A DNA stretch of 7,791 nucleotides from Elusimicrobiales bacterium. Its GTDB lineage: Bacteria; Elusimicrobiota; Elusimicrobia; Elusimicrobiales; Elusimicrobiaceae. The notes beneath the pieces are model-generated. The model worked only from the letters and a program-made list of their open reading frames with translations. It did no database searches and was not told the origin of the DNA. Positions 5,558-7,791 of the stretch are shown one piece after another. Made by a program: the position numbers and the translations under genes. The DNA is taken from positions 1-7,791 of the forward strand of contig JAUNWB010000057.1 in the NCBI GenBank assembly GCA_030540535.1. Reading direction: 5' to 3'. Numbering within the stretch: position 1 is the stretch's first letter; every line of letters begins with the position of its first letter.

Positions 5558-7045
5558 ATGCGTTTTTTGACACTTGTTTTTTGTGCGGCGGGGATGCTTT
5601 TGGGCGGCTGCGTGCGGGAAGAGTTAAAGACGATTGACGTCTTTTACACGGCCGACGCGGAAGGGTTCTATTGGTCCCGCCCCGAGCCCCGCCTGGAAAA
5701 CCGCGAAGCCGGCGGCTACGCCGTACTCAAAAGTTTTTTGGATAAACAGGAACCCGGCTTCCTTCTTTTTGACGGCGGCAACTGGTTTGGTTCCGCGCCG
5801 GAAGGTTCCATGACCAAGGGCGCATACGTAGCCGAGCTGGCGGGGACTCTCCCGTATACGGCGGCGTCGGTCAGCGATAAAGATTTTGCCTACGGCTGGC
5901 CTTCTTTGCGTTCCGTCGTGCGCGAACTTCCCTATCCGTTTGTCGTTTCCAACCTTACGCTCGAAAACAAAATCCCCTGGCCGATGCACGATTACCAAAT
6001 CCGCACCGTGGACGGCATCAAAATCGGGATTTTTGCTTTAGTCGGTGCTTCCGCCATTAACAAAAATAAATCGCGTCTGCCCGGTTTCCGCGCGCAGGAC
6101 CCGGTGGAAAGCGCGCAGAAAATGGTATCGCTGCTAAAAGAAAAAGGAGTAGACTACATTATTTTGCTCAGCTCGCTGGGCGATTCCGGCGCTGTCGGCG
6201 ACGCGGAACTGGCGGCCGAAGCCGGCGGCATCAACCTTATTTTAAGCGCCAATAAAGATTTGGAAAACGCCGAAACCGACCAGGTGGGCGAAACGTTTAT
6301 CGTCTATCCCGGCGCCAAGCTGGACGGCGTGGCCCACGTCCGCCTTTCATTTGATAAAAAGACAAACCAATTCCGCGGCGTGTCGTTTAAGGACGTGGCT
6401 TTGTTGAAGGAATCATTTGGCGAAGACGTGCAAATCGCTTCCCGCGCGCAGACGCTTTTAAACGAAACGCGCAAAAAAATGAATGCCCGCGTGACGGACC
6501 TCCCGCACGCGCTGGAAACGTCTTTATCGCGAGAATCAGAACTCGGCTCCCAGCTGGCGCTGTGCCTGCACCGCTGGGCCAAATTGGATGGCGCGGTTAT
6601 CAATTCAGACTCTATCCGCGCGCCGCTTCCCGCCGGGCGCGTCAGCGAGTACGACTTATATAAAACGTATCCGTACGGGGATAATATTACGTTTTTAACC
6701 ATGCGCGGCGACGCTCTCTTGCGCGCGCTGGAAGCCTCATTAAACGAGAAAGACAATTTTCCGCAAGCGGCCGGATTGACCGTTACGTATAATCCCACCG
6801 CGCCGGCCGGGCAAAAAATCAAACAGGTGGTACTCGAAAAGAATGGCCGCGTGGTGCGCCCGCGCGAAACGTACCGTATTGCCGTGACGGACCATGTGCT
6901 TGCCGGCGGACTTGGGCACGACAAATTTATCGATTCCTTAGAATTTAAAAATACGTTTGTGGAAGCGCGCCAAATTATGCGCTCCTGCCTGGCGCGCCAA
7001 AAAGAACTGCCCGCCAAAACCCAACACTGGAAACCCGTCGAATGA
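5558..7045 (+). CDS. Paralogue C: lipoprotein, inactive UshA-like pseudoenzyme
   Basis: Membrane-anchored homologue of paralogues A and B that has probably lost phosphatase activity. The 495 residues start with a lipoprotein signal peptide, lipobox LGGC with lipidated Cys18. It aligns with A and B without gaps through the first motifs, yet the metal ligands are replaced: SDTHG becomes ADAEG (33-36, His to Glu35), DSGD becomes DGGN (72-75, Asp to Asn75), GNHE becomes SDKD (106-109), the VHDS His becomes Ser near 205, and GGHAH becomes SANKD (230-234). The C-terminal domain is recognisable, with NSDSIR at 349-354 instead of NxGGxR, then the SEYDLYKTYPYGDNI strand, and TDHVLAGGLGHDKF at 444-457 instead of the GGDG(Y/F) loop. 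The reading frame is intact with no sign of decay, so a binding, scaffolding or regulatory role is inferred. It starts one base after paralogue B (TAATATG) with no close ribosome site, which suggests coupled translation, and overlaps dusB by four bases. Confidence 0.85.
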   Translation: MRFLTLVFCAAGMLLGGCVREELKTIDVFYTADAEGFYWSRPEPRLENREAGGYAVLKSFLDKQEPGFLLFDGGNWFGSAPEGSMTKGAYVAELAGTLPYTAASVSDKDFAYGWPSLRSVVRELPYPFVVSNLTLENKIPWPMHDYQIRTVDGIKIGIFALVGASAINKNKSRLPGFRAQDPVESAQKMVSLLKEKGVDYIILLSSLGDSGAVGDAELAAEAGGINLILSANKDLENAETDQVGETFIVYPGAKLDGVAHVRLSFDKKTNQFRGVSFKDVALLKESFGEDVQIASRAQTLLNETRKKMNARVTDLPHALETSLSRESELGSQLALCLHRWAKLDGAVINSDSIRAPLPAGRVSEYDLYKTYPYGDNITFLTMRGDALLRALEASLNEKDNFPQAAGLTVTYNPTAPAGQKIKQVVLEKNGRVVRPRETYRIAVTDHVLAGGLGHDKFIDSLEFKNTFVEARQIMRSCLARQKELPAKTQHWKPVE

Positions 7046-7791
7046 CGTTTATTCACCCTTTAAAAATCGGTTCCGTCACCGCCGCCAATAACCTGCTCCT
7101 GGCCCCCATGGCCGGGATTACCGATTCGCCTTTCCGCGTATTATGTTTGCGCGGCGGCGCGGGGCTCGTGTGTGCGGAAATGGTGTCGGCGCACGCGCTC
7201 CATTACGGTAACGCCAAAAGCGGGCGGATGCTTCAGGTGAACCCGAAAGAACATCCCGTTTCCATGCAGATTTTCGGTTCGGACGAACAAACCATCGCCG
7301 AAGCCGCCAAAAACGCCGAAGCGGCGGGGGCGGACATTGTGGATTTAAACGCCGGGTGCCCGGTTAAAAAAATTAATAAAGCCGGGGCCGGGTGCGTACT
7401 CATGAAAGACGAAGCCAAACTGGCGCGGCTGCTGGAAGCGGCGGTAAAAAGCGTTAAAATCCCGGTTACGCTTAAAACGCGTATTGCACTGAACCATAAG
7501 GAATTTTTAGGTGCGCGGCTGGCCAAACTGGCCGAAGACTGCGGCGCGGCGGCGGTTACCTTGCACGCCCGCGCGGCGGTGGACGTACACAGCGGCGAGC
7601 CGGACGTGGACGCTTTGGCGCGCGCGTGCGCGGCGGTTAAAATCCCCGTCATCGGCAACGGCGGCGTGCTGAATGCGGCGCGTGTAAAAGAATTTATAAA
7701 CGCCGGGTGCCAGGGCGTGATGATTGGCCGCGGCGCGGTGGGAAACCCGTTTATTTTCCAGGATATTATCGACGAGCTGGCCGGCAAAACA
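7042..7791 (+). CDS. dusB: tRNA-dihydrouridine synthase, DusB type (3' end outside window)
   Basis: Flavin-dependent enzyme that reduces specific uridines in the tRNA D-loop to dihydrouridine with NADPH, in the cytoplasm. The open frame runs 250 codons to the window edge; family members have about 310-340 residues, so the catalytic TIM barrel is nearly whole and the C-terminal helical domain is cut off. Landmarks: LAPMAGITDSPFR at 20-32 (FMN binding), DLNAGCPVKKI at 101-111 with the catalytic Cys106, LKTR with Lys145, LHAR with His175 and Arg177, GNGGV at 205-209, and GRGAVGNPFIF at 229-239 (FMN phosphate binding). SGEPD at 184-188 matches the usual YSGxADW region, with variation. The ATG overlaps the paralogue C stop (ATGA), which implies translational coupling. 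DusB is preferred over DusA or DusC on the general pattern, but the subtype is not proven. Its operon partner C has no obvious functional link. Confidence 0.92.
   Translation, partial: MTFIHPLKIGSVTAANNLLLAPMAGITDSPFRVLCLRGGAGLVCAEMVSAHALHYGNAKSGRMLQVNPKEHPVSMQIFGSDEQTIAEAAKNAEAAGADIVDLNAGCPVKKINKAGAGCVLMKDEAKLARLLEAAVKSVKIPVTLKTRIALNHKEFLGARLAKLAEDCGAAAVTLHARAAVDVHSGEPDVDALARACAAVKIPVIGNGGVLNAARVKEFINAGCQGVMIGRGAVGNPFIFQDIIDELAGKT

Noticed and set aside
6304..7056. Long antisense open frame (250 codons) opposite paralogue C and the start of dusB.
   Set aside because: It has no recognisable motif and covers well-supported genes; such frames are expected in sequence with GC-rich third positions.
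7233..7787. Antisense open frame of 184 codons opposite dusB.
   Set aside because: The protein is low-complexity (rich in Ser, Ala, Thr), and the plus strand carries clear DusB motifs throughout.

Overview
The window looks like ordinary chromosome from an anaerobic or microaerophilic diderm bacterium. Three things suggest this: a three-domain NifU paired with NifS and no nitrogenase genes nearby (the housekeeping Fe-S arrangement of Helicobacter-like bacteria and several anaerobic phyla), two Sec-exported enzymes and one lipoprotein of the UshA type, and GC-rich third codon positions with compact intergenic gaps. The overall style would fit a gut Elusimicrobiota-like lineage, but that is a weak impression and not something the sequence proves. 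No mobile element, CRISPR array, tRNA or rRNA was seen.

Layout. Positions 1-364 (minus) hold the N-terminal part of NAD kinase, cut by the window edge. A divergent promoter region (365-487) separates it from the nifU-nifS operon (488-2510, plus), which ends at a strong intrinsic terminator (about 2525-2557). Three tandem paralogues of the UshA / bifunctional metallophosphatase-5'-nucleotidase family follow: A (2571-4010), alone between two terminators; B (4093-5556); and C (5558-7045). C is a lipoprotein one base downstream of B. C overlaps by four bases (ATGA) the start of a DusB-type tRNA-dihydrouridine synthase (7042 to the window end), so B-C-dusB is probably one operon.

How the genes work together. 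NifS supplies sulfur from cysteine and NifU assembles and passes on Fe-S clusters. A and B should hydrolyse nucleotides or other phosphoesters outside the cytoplasm, for phosphate or nucleoside salvage. C keeps the family fold but has lost nearly all metal-binding residues, so it is best read as a membrane-anchored pseudoenzyme made together with the intact enzyme B. NAD kinase and DusB are housekeeping functions with no evident link to the rest.

The most interesting points are the graded decay of the active sites across the three paralogues (B intact; A with an intact metal site but an altered C-terminal substrate loop; C with a lost metal site), the promoters that appear to be built into the terminator hairpins in front of A and B, and the -10 elements so close to the nadK and A start codons that those mRNAs may be leaderless.
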